This document shows, one piece after another, positions 17,986-26,393 of a DNA stretch of 45,348 nt. Under the pieces are notes generated by a model. The model was not told the DNA's origin. It was given only the letters and a program-made list of their open reading frames with translations, and did not search any database. Source of the stretch: JALXCH01 sp964495805 (lineage in GTDB: Bacteria > Calditrichota > Calditrichia > RBG-13-44-9); contig CAZBWV010000004.1 in the NCBI GenBank assembly GCA_964495805.1, positions 1 to 45,348 on the forward strand, given 5' to 3'. The position numbers and the translations under genes are program-made. Position 1 is the stretch's first letter. Each line of letters starts with the position of its first letter.

Positions 17986-18089
17986 ACCCGCCCCGGGATT
18001 CGTTCCGAAGGGGAAAATATACGGATGGCCCGGGAGAGCTCAAAGGAAAAAGTAAGCCCGGGGAATCCCCATCCATCCCTACGAAATAT

Positions 18090-18131
18090 TACATCCTACA
18101 TTCTACATCCCACATTTTACATTTTACATTC
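18090..18131. repeat. Six tandem copies of a 7-bp unit (TACATYY)
   Basis: TACATCC, TACATTC, TACATCC, CACATTT, TACATTT, TACATTC in exact 7-bp register. This is the heptamer half of the second composite repeat locus; the nonamer half is at 18157-18223. Confidence 0.9.
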
Positions 18132-18156
18132 CCCATACCCCCATCTCCCTCCCCCA

Positions 18157-18223
18157 CCCCTATATCCCTTATTCCCCCTATTCCCCTTATATCCCCTATA
18201 TCCCCTATATCCCTCATTCCCCC
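18157..18223. repeat. Tandem 9-10 bp repeat (CCCCTATAT), G-rich on the minus strand
   Basis: About seven units, three of them perfect (TATATCCCC repeated in 18188-18213). The minus strand carries consecutive G3-G5 runs separated by 4-6 nt and is a strong candidate for G-quadruplex formation, also in RNA, since both flanking genes are read on this strand. It contains the stop codon of the TonB-dependent receptor (18214-18216). Confidence 0.9.
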
Positions 18224-20937
18224 TTCTGCAAAATGGTACTCATCTCCAATCCATAAAATATTTCCGGATTGGCGGTGCGGCTGAAACCGTACCGGTCGCG
18301 ATAGTAACCCCGATCGTTCAACAAATTGTTGACAAAAAAAGAAATTTCGGTATCTCCAAACACCCGCTTGCTAACTACCAGATTCACCAGAAGCTGAGCA
18401 GGATAGCGAAACGTTTCCAGCAATCGGGCATCCAGATTGCGCTGGAGTTGCCAGTTTTGCGCCTGTTGTCGGGAAATCGCATGATATTCCCCGTTCTCCA
18501 CAATTCCACTGGCATACTGGACAGACTCCGGATAATCCGCCAGTTTGTCCGCCTGGTAAGGGACATGGTACACGGTTATGGTAAACCACAACCCGATTGG
18601 TCGGGAGAGGAAATCCATCCGATAGTTCAGGGCAAAGCGTTTGCGCCAGTGTGGCAGACGCTGGTAAACGGGATAAACCACCCGCTTGTCCGGAAGAGTA
18701 ACCGGTGCGGATACGCTGCCGGTCCAATCGCTTGCGTACTGGCTGTGGGTGTAAGCACCGGAAATACTAAAAATACTATTCAGTTTCGGGAGGTAAGCTG
18801 TTTTCAATAAGAACTCAATTCCGCTACGCCTGGTTTGCGCCGCATTCTGATACACACGGTAGTCCCACTCCAGCACTTCGCTGGTTTCCACCAACCGGGG
18901 CTTTTCCAGCGGCCAATTGGGCCAGAAGTACACCTTCCGCTGATAAGGTAATTGTACCGCGACGGGAATGTCCCGGGTCTTCTGCCGGAATAGCACCAGA
19001 CGCAGATGACCAATTCGTGAAATCACATCCACACCCGTTTCCCATTTTTCCTGGAAGAAAGCACTGAGCCGGGGATTGCTCACTTTTAGCCGATGGGTGT
19101 GAATCAGCGGAAGGGTGTCGTTACCCACCACTCCTTTTTCCATCACGTCCACATAAACCGGCGCCGGGTAAAGCTGTTTGACCGGAGGCAGTTTGCTGCT
19201 GCTACCATACGCCACCTGTAAACGAACTCCCCGCAGGGGTTCTACCCGGCAACGTAATCGGGGATGCCAGAAAGAACCGTTTCGCCCCTGCAAGCCGGTT
19301 TGTCCGCCCCACGATTCGGGATTGTACACATCGGCGCGGATTCCCAAATTGAGCTGCCAGGGGAAACCCCAGCGAAAACGCATATCGTCCTGCAAATAGT
19401 AGCTCAGGTAGCGCATGGGAGGTACAGCATGGAAGGGATACGGCCGATTACCCGTGGCACCGTACGGAGGCAACAGGGGATTAAACTGCTTCCCCGGCCC
19501 GCTATTTTCCTGGTAGCGAAATTCACCTCCCAACAACCAGTGATGCCGCGTACCGACCCATTGGGTGTGTCGCTCGCTTTTAAAGCGAATACCGGCGGTC
19601 AGCTCGTTTCCCCGGGTACTGACCTGCCACACATAACCGCCTGCCAGCGGTACTGCCACCTGTGCACCGTCAGTGAGTCGATCCGATACGTAGATAGGTT
19701 CCATCTGCTCATACCGACTCACGAAACTATGGCGCCGCAGGTAGTTCAGGTAGCCACTCAACACAAAGGAAGTGTGTGCTCCCCAATTCCCCTGCAGCCG
19801 ATGAATGTAGCGCAGGGTAAAATCCCGGTTACTGGCTTCGGTGGCATGAACATCTCCCACCACCCGATACTGTTCGAAGAATTGCACATAGCTGATTTTT
19901 TCCTGCATGTGCAGATTTTTCTGTGGCCAGCGGTGATCCAGCCTGGCCTGCACATGCAATCGGGTAACTTCATCGCCGTCAATGCGCAGGTCGCGCAAAC
20001 TGCGGGCATAGTTCAGATTCAGATTCAGGATGTGATTGGCGGACAGATGCCGCCCACCCCCCAGATTGACTTCCCGCGTGTCGGGATTGTTTTTTAGCTT
20101 TAGCCGGAGCGGCTCCACACCACTCCGCGTCTGTACCTGAATCATTCCCCCTACCACATCGCCATACTCCACAGATGGCACACCGGTGATAATTTTAACC
20201 TGTTTCAGATTATCGGCGGGTATTTGTCGCAAATCGATCCCGCTACCGGCGGTCGTCTGCACTTTACTCCCCAATCCCACTCCCACACCTGCATTCAGAT
20301 TCAGTTCGTTTCCCAGGGGAATGCCATCTACCACCACTCCGGTTCCGTACAACTCCGCCCGGTCATCCACCTGCTGACGGGTAACATCCCGCAGCCCCAC
20401 CTGCATGGGACGCCATAAACCCGGTTTGTTCACCCGTACCACTCCAGGAACAGCATCCAGCACGTCCCCCAGATTGGTGGCCTGAACATGCTCCATTTCT
20501 CCGGAGGTGATGTCCATCAGCTCGCCCATCTCCGAATCCGGCAACGAATCCCGGGCAGTAACCAGAATGCCTCCCAGTGAGAGATAGAGAAACTGCCGGG
20601 CGTCCCCCGGGATGAGCTCCACCGTCAGCGTTATGGTGGAATCGGCGGGTAGGGAAATCTCCGGCAATACGGTATGGTAATAATCAGGATGAAAAAACAT
20701 CAGGGTGTACTTCCCTTCGGGAAGGGAAGGTAAAATAAAGTAACCGGTGGAATCGCTCAGGTAACGATGGGTCAGCGGATCGCCGTGAATTACCACCCCT
20801 GCCACCGGTCGCTGCGTGTAGTAATCCACGATTTTGCCGCGGATGCTGTTTTGCGACCAGCCGAATCGGTAAACAAGAAGAAGCAGAAGCAAAGTTCTGT
20901 TTATCCAGTGAAAAAATTGTGAGTCATTTCTGTTCAT
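18214..20937 (-). CDS. TonB-dependent outer-membrane receptor with carboxypeptidase-regulatory-like domain
   Basis: 907 residues from ATG 20937, chosen because it gives a normal signal peptide (NRTLLLLLLVYRFGWSQ); an in-frame ATG at 21030 would add 31 residues, and neither has a clear ribosome site. Order: a regulatory-like beta-sandwich starting at NSIRGKIVDYYTQRPVAGVV (about 30-110), the plug domain (about 145-290, with GLRDVTRQQVDDRAELYG, VVVDGIPLGNEL and ITGVPSVEYGDVVGG), then a 22-strand-type barrel rich in aromatic strand ends. It imports an unknown large substrate using energy from TonB. The last strand ends LEMSTILQKGE instead of the usual terminal aromatic residue, and the stop lies inside a tandem repeat. 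It is likely the partner of the lipoprotein and barrel at 10981-13705. Confidence 0.9.
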   Translation of the reverse strand: MNRNDSQFFHWINRTLLLLLLVYRFGWSQNSIRGKIVDYYTQRPVAGVVIHGDPLTHRYLSDSTGYFILPSLPEGKYTLMFFHPDYYHTVLPEISLPADSTITLTVELIPGDARQFLYLSLGGILVTARDSLPDSEMGELMDITSGEMEHVQATNLGDVLDAVPGVVRVNKPGLWRPMQVGLRDVTRQQVDDRAELYGTGVVVDGIPLGNELNLNAGVGVGLGSKVQTTAGSGIDLRQIPADNLKQVKIITGVPSVEYGDVVGGMIQVQTRSGVEPLRLKLKNNPDTREVNLGGGRHLSANHILNLNLNYARSLRDLRIDGDEVTRLHVQARLDHRWPQKNLHMQEKISYVQFFEQYRVVGDVHATEASNRDFTLRYIHRLQGNWGAHTSFVLSGYLNYLRRHSFVSRYEQMEPIYVSDRLTDGAQVAVPLAGGYVWQVSTRGNELTAGIRFKSERHTQWVGTRHHWLLGGEFRYQENSGPGKQFNPLLPPYGATGNRPYPFHAVPPMRYLSYYLQDDMRFRWGFPWQLNLGIRADVYNPESWGGQTGLQGRNGSFWHPRLRCRVEPLRGVRLQVAYGSSSKLPPVKQLYPAPVYVDVMEKGVVGNDTLPLIHTHRLKVSNPRLSAFFQEKWETGVDVISRIGHLRLVLFRQKTRDIPVAVQLPYQRKVYFWPNWPLEKPRLVETSEVLEWDYRVYQNAAQTRRSGIEFLLKTAYLPKLNSIFSISGAYTHSQYASDWTGSVSAPVTLPDKRVVYPVYQRLPHWRKRFALNYRMDFLSRPIGLWFTITVYHVPYQADKLADYPESVQYASGIVENGEYHAISRQQAQNWQLQRNLDARLLETFRYPAQLLVNLVVSKRVFGDTEISFFVNNLLNDRGYYRDRYGFSRTANPEIFYGLEMSTILQKGE

Positions 20938-21069
20938 CGGGCAAGCGAAGGTTCGGGTGTTTGTTGCTTTCGGGCATAAAGGGAAGCACAGAAAACGGTA
21001 CCAGCGGAAGTTCGCAAAACCCTTCCCCATCCCCGAAAATAAAATCGTTTCGCCAATTTTGCCAATAAT

Positions 21070-21098
21070 TTGATTTTTTCCACTTCATGTGTTAAAAT
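21070..21098 (+). promoter_or_regulatory. Predicted promoter of the Asp-box secreted protein
   Basis: TTGATT (21070-21075), a 17-nt spacer, and TAAAAT (21093-21098). The leader would be about 35 nt. The promoter for the divergent receptor must overlap this 200-nt spacer but is not obvious. Confidence 0.55.
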
Positions 21099-21139
21099 CC
21101 TAATATAAAAATAAACACAATACAAAAGAAGTGCTTTCC

Positions 21140-23335
21140 ATGCATCGGGTACCTGTCATTCGGATCGTTCTTATCATTTTGTTCACGCTTTCCGCCGCCT
21201 CTGCTGGCGAAACCAGCTGGAATTTTGCTACCCAGCCGCAGGTACCGGAAATCAGCTACCTGGGTAATCTTGTATTCGCCGACCATCTTACCGCTTATTT
21301 AGCCGGCACGGTGTTTGGAGAATCGGTCATTCTCAAAAGCACCGATGGCGGGCATAGCTGGCAGATTCTTTATCGGGACAGCACCCGCTTTACCCTGCAG
21401 AAATCTTTTTTTCTCAACTCCGCCACCGGCTGGGTCGTTGGCGACAGCGGAACGATCTGGTTCACGAACGACGGAGGAAACAGCTGGAACGACTATTCCA
21501 CCCACAACCGCCATCACCATCTGCAAGCCGTCTATGCGGCTTCGCCCCAGACCATCTATGTGGCAGGTGACAGCGGACAGGTACTGAAAAGCACCGATGG
21601 GGGAACCACCTGGAATGACATCTCTCCGGGAGTCCCCTACAATTTTCGGGAAATATGCGGATTCAATAGCAACCGACTTATTCTGGTCTCGCAGCAATCC
21701 AATCATTCCTTTTTCGTCACCCAGGACGGAGGAAACACCTGGACGGAAGTATGCCCGCCCTACCACTACACCATGCTCATGAATAAAATGTACAGCTGTC
21801 GCGGGCTTCCCGGTGGCAAAGTGTATGCAACCGGCATTAGCGGCGCCATTTTTGTGAGCAACGACTACGGGATGAGCTGGCAATTCCTGACTTCCTTCTT
21901 CCCGTTTACTACCATCCCCCTTAAAGCACTGTATGTGGACAATAACGGCACGGTATGGTGTGGCAATCAGGGCAACATTTTCCGTAGCGACGATGGAGGG
22001 GGTAGCTGGGACACTCTTCATATTCCCACGGCAGCACAAATTGCTCGCATCGCCGCCTTTCCCGGACATCAGTTGTACGTTTTTACTTACGGCGGACACC
22101 TGTTGTCTTCCGGAGATGGCGGCAGTACATTTCAACCCCTGCTCTCCTGGCCCAATTTGCCTTTTGTCGATGTGGAGTGGAACGGGCAACGTCTGTTTGT
22201 TGCTTCCAGCTATGGCGGCGAAATGAGCATGAGCACCGACCAGGGTCAGAGCTGGAGTTATCCGGTCAACACCATAACCCATGCTACCAGCGGTATTACA
22301 GATGTTTGTTTTACCGATTCCCTCAGCGGTTACTATTGCAGCAAAGGGCAAATCGGCCGCACCAGCGACGGCGGAAATAGCTGGGAGCTGGTTTACAATG
22401 GCCTGCAACCTTTCCGATTTATTTACTTCGCCTCCACGACCCACGGATTGGTTGGTGGAGATGTGGGAACGCTTTTAATGACCAACGATGCCGGAAGTAC
22501 CTGGTCCCCGATCAATCCGGGTACCAGCGCTTCATTGTATCGGTGCACGTTCATCGATTCGCTCACCGGATTCATGGTGGGTCGTAAGGCGCAGAATGGT
22601 GTCATCCTTAAAACCACGGACGGGGGCAACACCTGGCAGGAAACGATTGTGGCAGATAGCGGCATCTACCTGCTTCGGGACATCGCCTTCACGGATGCAT
22701 CCACCGGTTTTGCCATCAGTAGCAACGGATATCTTGTCCGAACGGTGGACGGGGGAAACAACTGGACCGTTTTTCACCGTTTTCACAATAGTTACCTTCC
22801 CAATCATCCGGTGGATTTGCGCTTCATTTCCTTGCCCAGGGCAAACCACATCATCGTTGGTGGCGACAATGGCGCGCTTTTTGTGAGCCAGGATGCTGGT
22901 ACCAGCTGGACGCAATATGACGTCCCACCGGAGGTCCGACACCTGCGATTGCATGCAATCGCATGGACTTCTGACAATCATGCGTTTATTGCCTCGGAAA
23001 ACGGATACATCCTGACCATGAACTACACCGGCATCGAAACGCCTGGTGAGGTTCCCGGCCATTTCACCCTTCTCCCCGGTTATCCCAATCCGTTCAATTC
23101 CCGCACCACCATTCGCTTTTACCTGGTTCGTGGGGAGAGGGTAAAACTCACCATTTACAATCTTTTAGGTCAGCGGGTTCGCACTTTATTCTCCGGCTTC
23201 CTTTCTGCCGGATGGCATCGGTTAAGCTGGGATGCCCGAAACGACTTCGGGCTTCCGTGTCCCGGCGGGGTCTATTTTTTACACATGAATACAAACCGGG
23301 AACAACGCACCATCAAGTTGGTTTATCTGAAGTAG
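21140..23335 (+). CDS. Secreted Asp-box (BNR/Ycf48-like) repeat protein with type IX sorting domain
   Basis: 731 residues from ATG 21140 (AAGAAG ribosome site 8 nt upstream; in-frame GTG at 21131 is less likely). A signal peptide ends near SAASAG (residue 23). The body holds 13 Asp-box-like turns of the form S-x-D-x-G-x-S/T-W (such as STDGGHSW, TNDGGNSW, RTSDGGNSW, KTTDGGNTW), predicting a beta-propeller or two, as in Ycf48-like and sialidase-fold proteins. The last ~80 residues are a type A C-terminal sorting domain (GYPNPFNSRTTIRF, YNLLGQRVRTL, GGVYF), which directs export through the type IX system and attachment to the cell surface. The ligand is unknown, and Asp-boxes are structural, so enzymatic activity should not be assumed. 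Confidence 0.88.
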   Translation: MHRVPVIRIVLIILFTLSAASAGETSWNFATQPQVPEISYLGNLVFADHLTAYLAGTVFGESVILKSTDGGHSWQILYRDSTRFTLQKSFFLNSATGWVVGDSGTIWFTNDGGNSWNDYSTHNRHHHLQAVYAASPQTIYVAGDSGQVLKSTDGGTTWNDISPGVPYNFREICGFNSNRLILVSQQSNHSFFVTQDGGNTWTEVCPPYHYTMLMNKMYSCRGLPGGKVYATGISGAIFVSNDYGMSWQFLTSFFPFTTIPLKALYVDNNGTVWCGNQGNIFRSDDGGGSWDTLHIPTAAQIARIAAFPGHQLYVFTYGGHLLSSGDGGSTFQPLLSWPNLPFVDVEWNGQRLFVASSYGGEMSMSTDQGQSWSYPVNTITHATSGITDVCFTDSLSGYYCSKGQIGRTSDGGNSWELVYNGLQPFRFIYFASTTHGLVGGDVGTLLMTNDAGSTWSPINPGTSASLYRCTFIDSLTGFMVGRKAQNGVILKTTDGGNTWQETIVADSGIYLLRDIAFTDASTGFAISSNGYLVRTVDGGNNWTVFHRFHNSYLPNHPVDLRFISLPRANHIIVGGDNGALFVSQDAGTSWTQYDVPPEVRHLRLHAIAWTSDNHAFIASENGYILTMNYTGIETPGEVPGHFTLLPGYPNPFNSRTTIRFYLVRGERVKLTIYNLLGQRVRTLFSGFLSAGWHRLSWDARNDFGLPCPGGVYFLHMNTNREQRTIKLVYLK

Positions 23336-23489
23336 TGCATCAGGAAATTTGACAGGAAGGGAAACACGTTCGACAATCGACAACCATCTCCCGGTACCCA
23401 ATTTCAATAAACGGCACTATATTTCCGGCAATTTATTTTTTCGATTTGTCGGAATGATTTTTCGGAAACGGACAAACAAAATTCGATAG

Positions 23490-26303
23490 ATGAAAATTTC
23501 TGCATACATATTGCTGGTTTTGCTTATCCTGATGATGGGATTGAGTTTGCAGCCAGCACCTACTCTTCCCGCATCCGGTTCTCCGCCGGTCTGCGAACAT
23601 CGCCTGCCTAACGGGCTCACCGTTATTCTGGCGGAAATGCACCACTCTCCCATCATTTCCTTTCTGATATTTTATCAGGTCGGCTCTCGAAACGAAACAT
23701 CCGGCAAAACCGGCCTTTCCCACCTGGTGGAACACATGATGTTTAAAGGCACTTCTCACTTCCGACCGGGAGAAATTGCCAGAGTGCTGCGGCAAAACTA
23801 CGGCCTTTTCAACGCTTACACCACCCGGGATTACACCCTGTACTATGAGGAGATGCCCCGCAACACCATCGAAATTGCTTTCCGGATTGAAGCGGATCGG
23901 ATGCAAAACTGCAAGTTCGATCCCGGGGAATTTCACCACGAACTGGAAGTGGTGAAAGAAGAACGAAAAATCCGGATTGAAACCAATCCCCAGCGTTTGC
24001 TGGAAGAACAGATGATGGCCCGGTTATACCGAAACCATCCTTATAGCTGGCCCATCACGGGCTGGCCAGAGGATTTGAACCGGCTGACCGTTCAGGATGC
24101 CCGTGACTTCTACCGAAAGTTCTACCGTCCCAACAATGCTATCATCGTGCTGGCCGGGGACTTCGACTCGGACCAGATGCTGGCTCGAATTCGTCATTAT
24201 TTTGGAGCCATTCCTTCCGGTACGCCCATTCCCGATCTGCCAGACACCTTCTCCTTTCGGCCCTCTTCCCGAAAAATTATCTGGCGATCCCCGCAGGTCT
24301 CCCAATCCAAATTACTGCTTTATTTCCCTGGTGCAGCTTATGGCTCACCGGATTATCCCGCTTTAAAAATGGCTCTCTACCTGCTCCGAAGCCCTTCCAG
24401 TTCGCCCCTGTACCAGCGGTTGCTGAAAAACAAACTCTGCCAGAAGATCCATCTGAGCATGGAACAACAAATAGACCCAGCTCCCATAAAATTTGTTGCC
24501 ACCCTCTCTCCGGGGGTTTCACCGGATACCGTGCGCAAAATTTTTCTGGCATCCATTCGCTCCCTGCGGAGGGGAAATATCTCCGCCAAAGAATTGCGAC
24601 TCATGAAAAACCGCTTTATCGTGAACCGCGCCTATCGCAACCTGAAAATTTTTGATGTTGCTCTGCGATTGGGCACGAACAAAGTGCGCACCGGGAATAG
24701 CCAATACGATATACTGGTCCGCCAGCGCATCCACCAACTAACTCCGGCAGACATCCAGAGGGCACTGCAACATTACCTGCTGGAGGATACCATGGTGGAA
24801 GGGTTGTTACTACCCGGGAAGGATTCCGCTGCAGCGAAGCCAAAACATCTTCCTCCGCCCGATTTAAACGGAAAAATGACTCCGGATATTTCCTTGCGCT
24901 CCCATTCTCCTTCGGTTTCTTACGACTCCAGCCGTTTCTTGCCGCTTCCCTCCCTTGCTGTCAATTGCGACACCTTCCGGCTGAATAACGGTATTCCGGT
25001 AGTATTTTACCCGGATTATACCGTACCCATTGTGGAGATTCGGGGGATTGTGCGTACCGGGAATACCTACGCCGATGGTTTCCCCAAAGGCACCGCAGCT
25101 ATTACCTGTGCACTGCTGAGCAAGGGCAGTCAGCACTTTCCGCCTTCGGCGTTGCGGGATACCCTGGCAGCGCTGGCCAGTAAAATTCAGTTTAATAGCA
25201 GTGAGGAAAATCTGCTGTTTAGCTGGGGAACCATTCAGGAGCAATTCGAAGTGCTTACCCGCATCGGTAGCGACTTACTGCGTCATCCCCTCTTCCCCGA
25301 TTCCCTGTTTACCAGGTTGCGGGACGAAAAGATCTCCCGGCTGGAATCCATTCGCCGTTCAACCGGCTGGCGCATCAGTCGCTATTTGATGGAAACCATC
25401 TTCCGGGATCACCCGTACGGCCAGTTGCCCTCTCCTGCCCATCTGCGCCATCTCTCTCCGGAATTGGTTCACCAATTTTACACCCGATACTGCCAGCCAC
25501 GGAATACCACTCTGGTGGTAACCGGTAACATCGAACGTGCTGACCTGCAAAAGCTGCTAAACCGCTATCTGGGGGACTGGAGGTCCACTTCCTCTGCACC
25601 ACTCACTCCCTTCCCCGGCCAGCTTCCTGTGGACACTCTGCAACTGGTTCTTTTTCCTGCACCGGCGGATCGGCAGGTTACCATTCGCCTGGCTCATGAA
25701 GCGCCAGACAGGCATTCTCCCGACTTAGAGAACCTGATGGTGGCCAATTACATCCTGGGCGGGAACAGCCTGACCTCCCGGTTAGGGAAAACCATTCGCG
25801 ATAACCACGGACTGGTGTATGGCATCACCAGCAAGCTGTTTGCCCGGAATCATGGCGGATGGTGGCTGGTGGAATGTAAAACCTCTCCGGGAAACGCCGG
25901 GCGGGTTTTACTGTTGATGCTTCACGAAATTGAAAAAATGCGGCGCGATGGTGTTTCGCTGGAAGAGGTAAACGAAGCCCGAGGGTATTTTCGTGGTACC
26001 ATGCCCTTTTCCATGGAAACGCCTCTGGATGTACTGCGCATTCTGGTGGAAGAGATCAAACTGGGCTTTCCCCTGAACCACTGGGACACCTTCCCGGACA
26101 GGCTGGCTTCCATCAATGCGGAAAGTGTGAGTCGCACAGCACAAAAATACTTCCATCCTCGCCGGAGTATTATCGCGATCGGTGGACCCGTATCGCCAGA
26201 GGAATTACAAACCGCCCTACAACACGCTGTGGAGGAAACCGGCATTCCTCTGCCCTTCCCCATCGATTTGAATCGCGTCCAGGTGATAGAAACTTCAGAA
26301 TAA
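23490..26303 (+). CDS. Secreted M16-family metallopeptidase, two-halved
   Basis: 937 residues with a signal peptide (about 1-22). Two tandem M16 halves form the clamshell fold. The first half has the inverted zinc motif HLVEH (His78, Glu81, His82), with the third ligand in the ELEVVKEERK helix about 75-80 residues later. The second half (from about 490; ITCALLSKGSQHF replaces the zinc motif) has no HxxEH and is structural, as in other M16 proteins. Its late helix carries the conserved RVLL...EIEKMRRDGVSLEEVNEAR and the substrate-binding ...NHGLVYGI pattern. It degrades peptides in the periplasm or outside. A weak ribosome site precedes ATG. It stands alone between the Asp-box gene and the convergent ftcD. 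Confidence 0.9.
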   Translation: MKISAYILLVLLILMMGLSLQPAPTLPASGSPPVCEHRLPNGLTVILAEMHHSPIISFLIFYQVGSRNETSGKTGLSHLVEHMMFKGTSHFRPGEIARVLRQNYGLFNAYTTRDYTLYYEEMPRNTIEIAFRIEADRMQNCKFDPGEFHHELEVVKEERKIRIETNPQRLLEEQMMARLYRNHPYSWPITGWPEDLNRLTVQDARDFYRKFYRPNNAIIVLAGDFDSDQMLARIRHYFGAIPSGTPIPDLPDTFSFRPSSRKIIWRSPQVSQSKLLLYFPGAAYGSPDYPALKMALYLLRSPSSSPLYQRLLKNKLCQKIHLSMEQQIDPAPIKFVATLSPGVSPDTVRKIFLASIRSLRRGNISAKELRLMKNRFIVNRAYRNLKIFDVALRLGTNKVRTGNSQYDILVRQRIHQLTPADIQRALQHYLLEDTMVEGLLLPGKDSAAAKPKHLPPPDLNGKMTPDISLRSHSPSVSYDSSRFLPLPSLAVNCDTFRLNNGIPVVFYPDYTVPIVEIRGIVRTGNTYADGFPKGTAAITCALLSKGSQHFPPSALRDTLAALASKIQFNSSEENLLFSWGTIQEQFEVLTRIGSDLLRHPLFPDSLFTRLRDEKISRLESIRRSTGWRISRYLMETIFRDHPYGQLPSPAHLRHLSPELVHQFYTRYCQPRNTTLVVTGNIERADLQKLLNRYLGDWRSTSSAPLTPFPGQLPVDTLQLVLFPAPADRQVTIRLAHEAPDRHSPDLENLMVANYILGGNSLTSRLGKTIRDNHGLVYGITSKLFARNHGGWWLVECKTSPGNAGRVLLLMLHEIEKMRRDGVSLEEVNEARGYFRGTMPFSMETPLDVLRILVEEIKLGFPLNHWDTFPDRLASINAESVSRTAQKYFHPRRSIIAIGGPVSPEELQTALQHAVEETGIPLPFPIDLNRVQVIETSE

Positions 26304-26328
26304 CAATTTCTGCCACATGGATAAAACC

Positions 26329-26372
26329 AGAAGAGCCCGGCTTCTCCCCATGGGAAAAACCGGGCTCCTTCT
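26329..26372. terminator. Shared hairpin between convergent M16 and ftcD genes
   Basis: GAGCCCGG (26333-26340) pairs with CCGGGCTC (26360-26367) and extends by four more pairs (AGAA/TTCT) past one bulged C. It lies 26 nt after the M16 stop and 22 nt after the ftcD stop on the other strand. T runs are short on both sides, so strength is uncertain. Confidence 0.65.
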
Positions 26373-26393
26373 TACCTGGGGTGATTTCTCTAT

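Noticed and set aside
18090..18223. CRISPR array
   Set aside because: Units are 7 and 9 bp with no spacers, and no cas gene is near.
17956..18810. 284-codon plus-strand frame across the satellite
   Set aside because: The product is a proline/leucine/tyrosine-rich low-complexity read of the CCCCTATAT array and the antisense of the receptor end.
19264..20097. 277-codon open frame antisense to the TonB-dependent receptor
   Set aside because: It lies within the well-supported receptor gene and encodes no recognisable protein.
21299..22444. 381-codon open frame antisense to the Asp-box protein
   Set aside because: It mirrors the repetitive coding sequence, has no ribosome site or recognisable domain, and the sense frame has a signal peptide and sorting domain.
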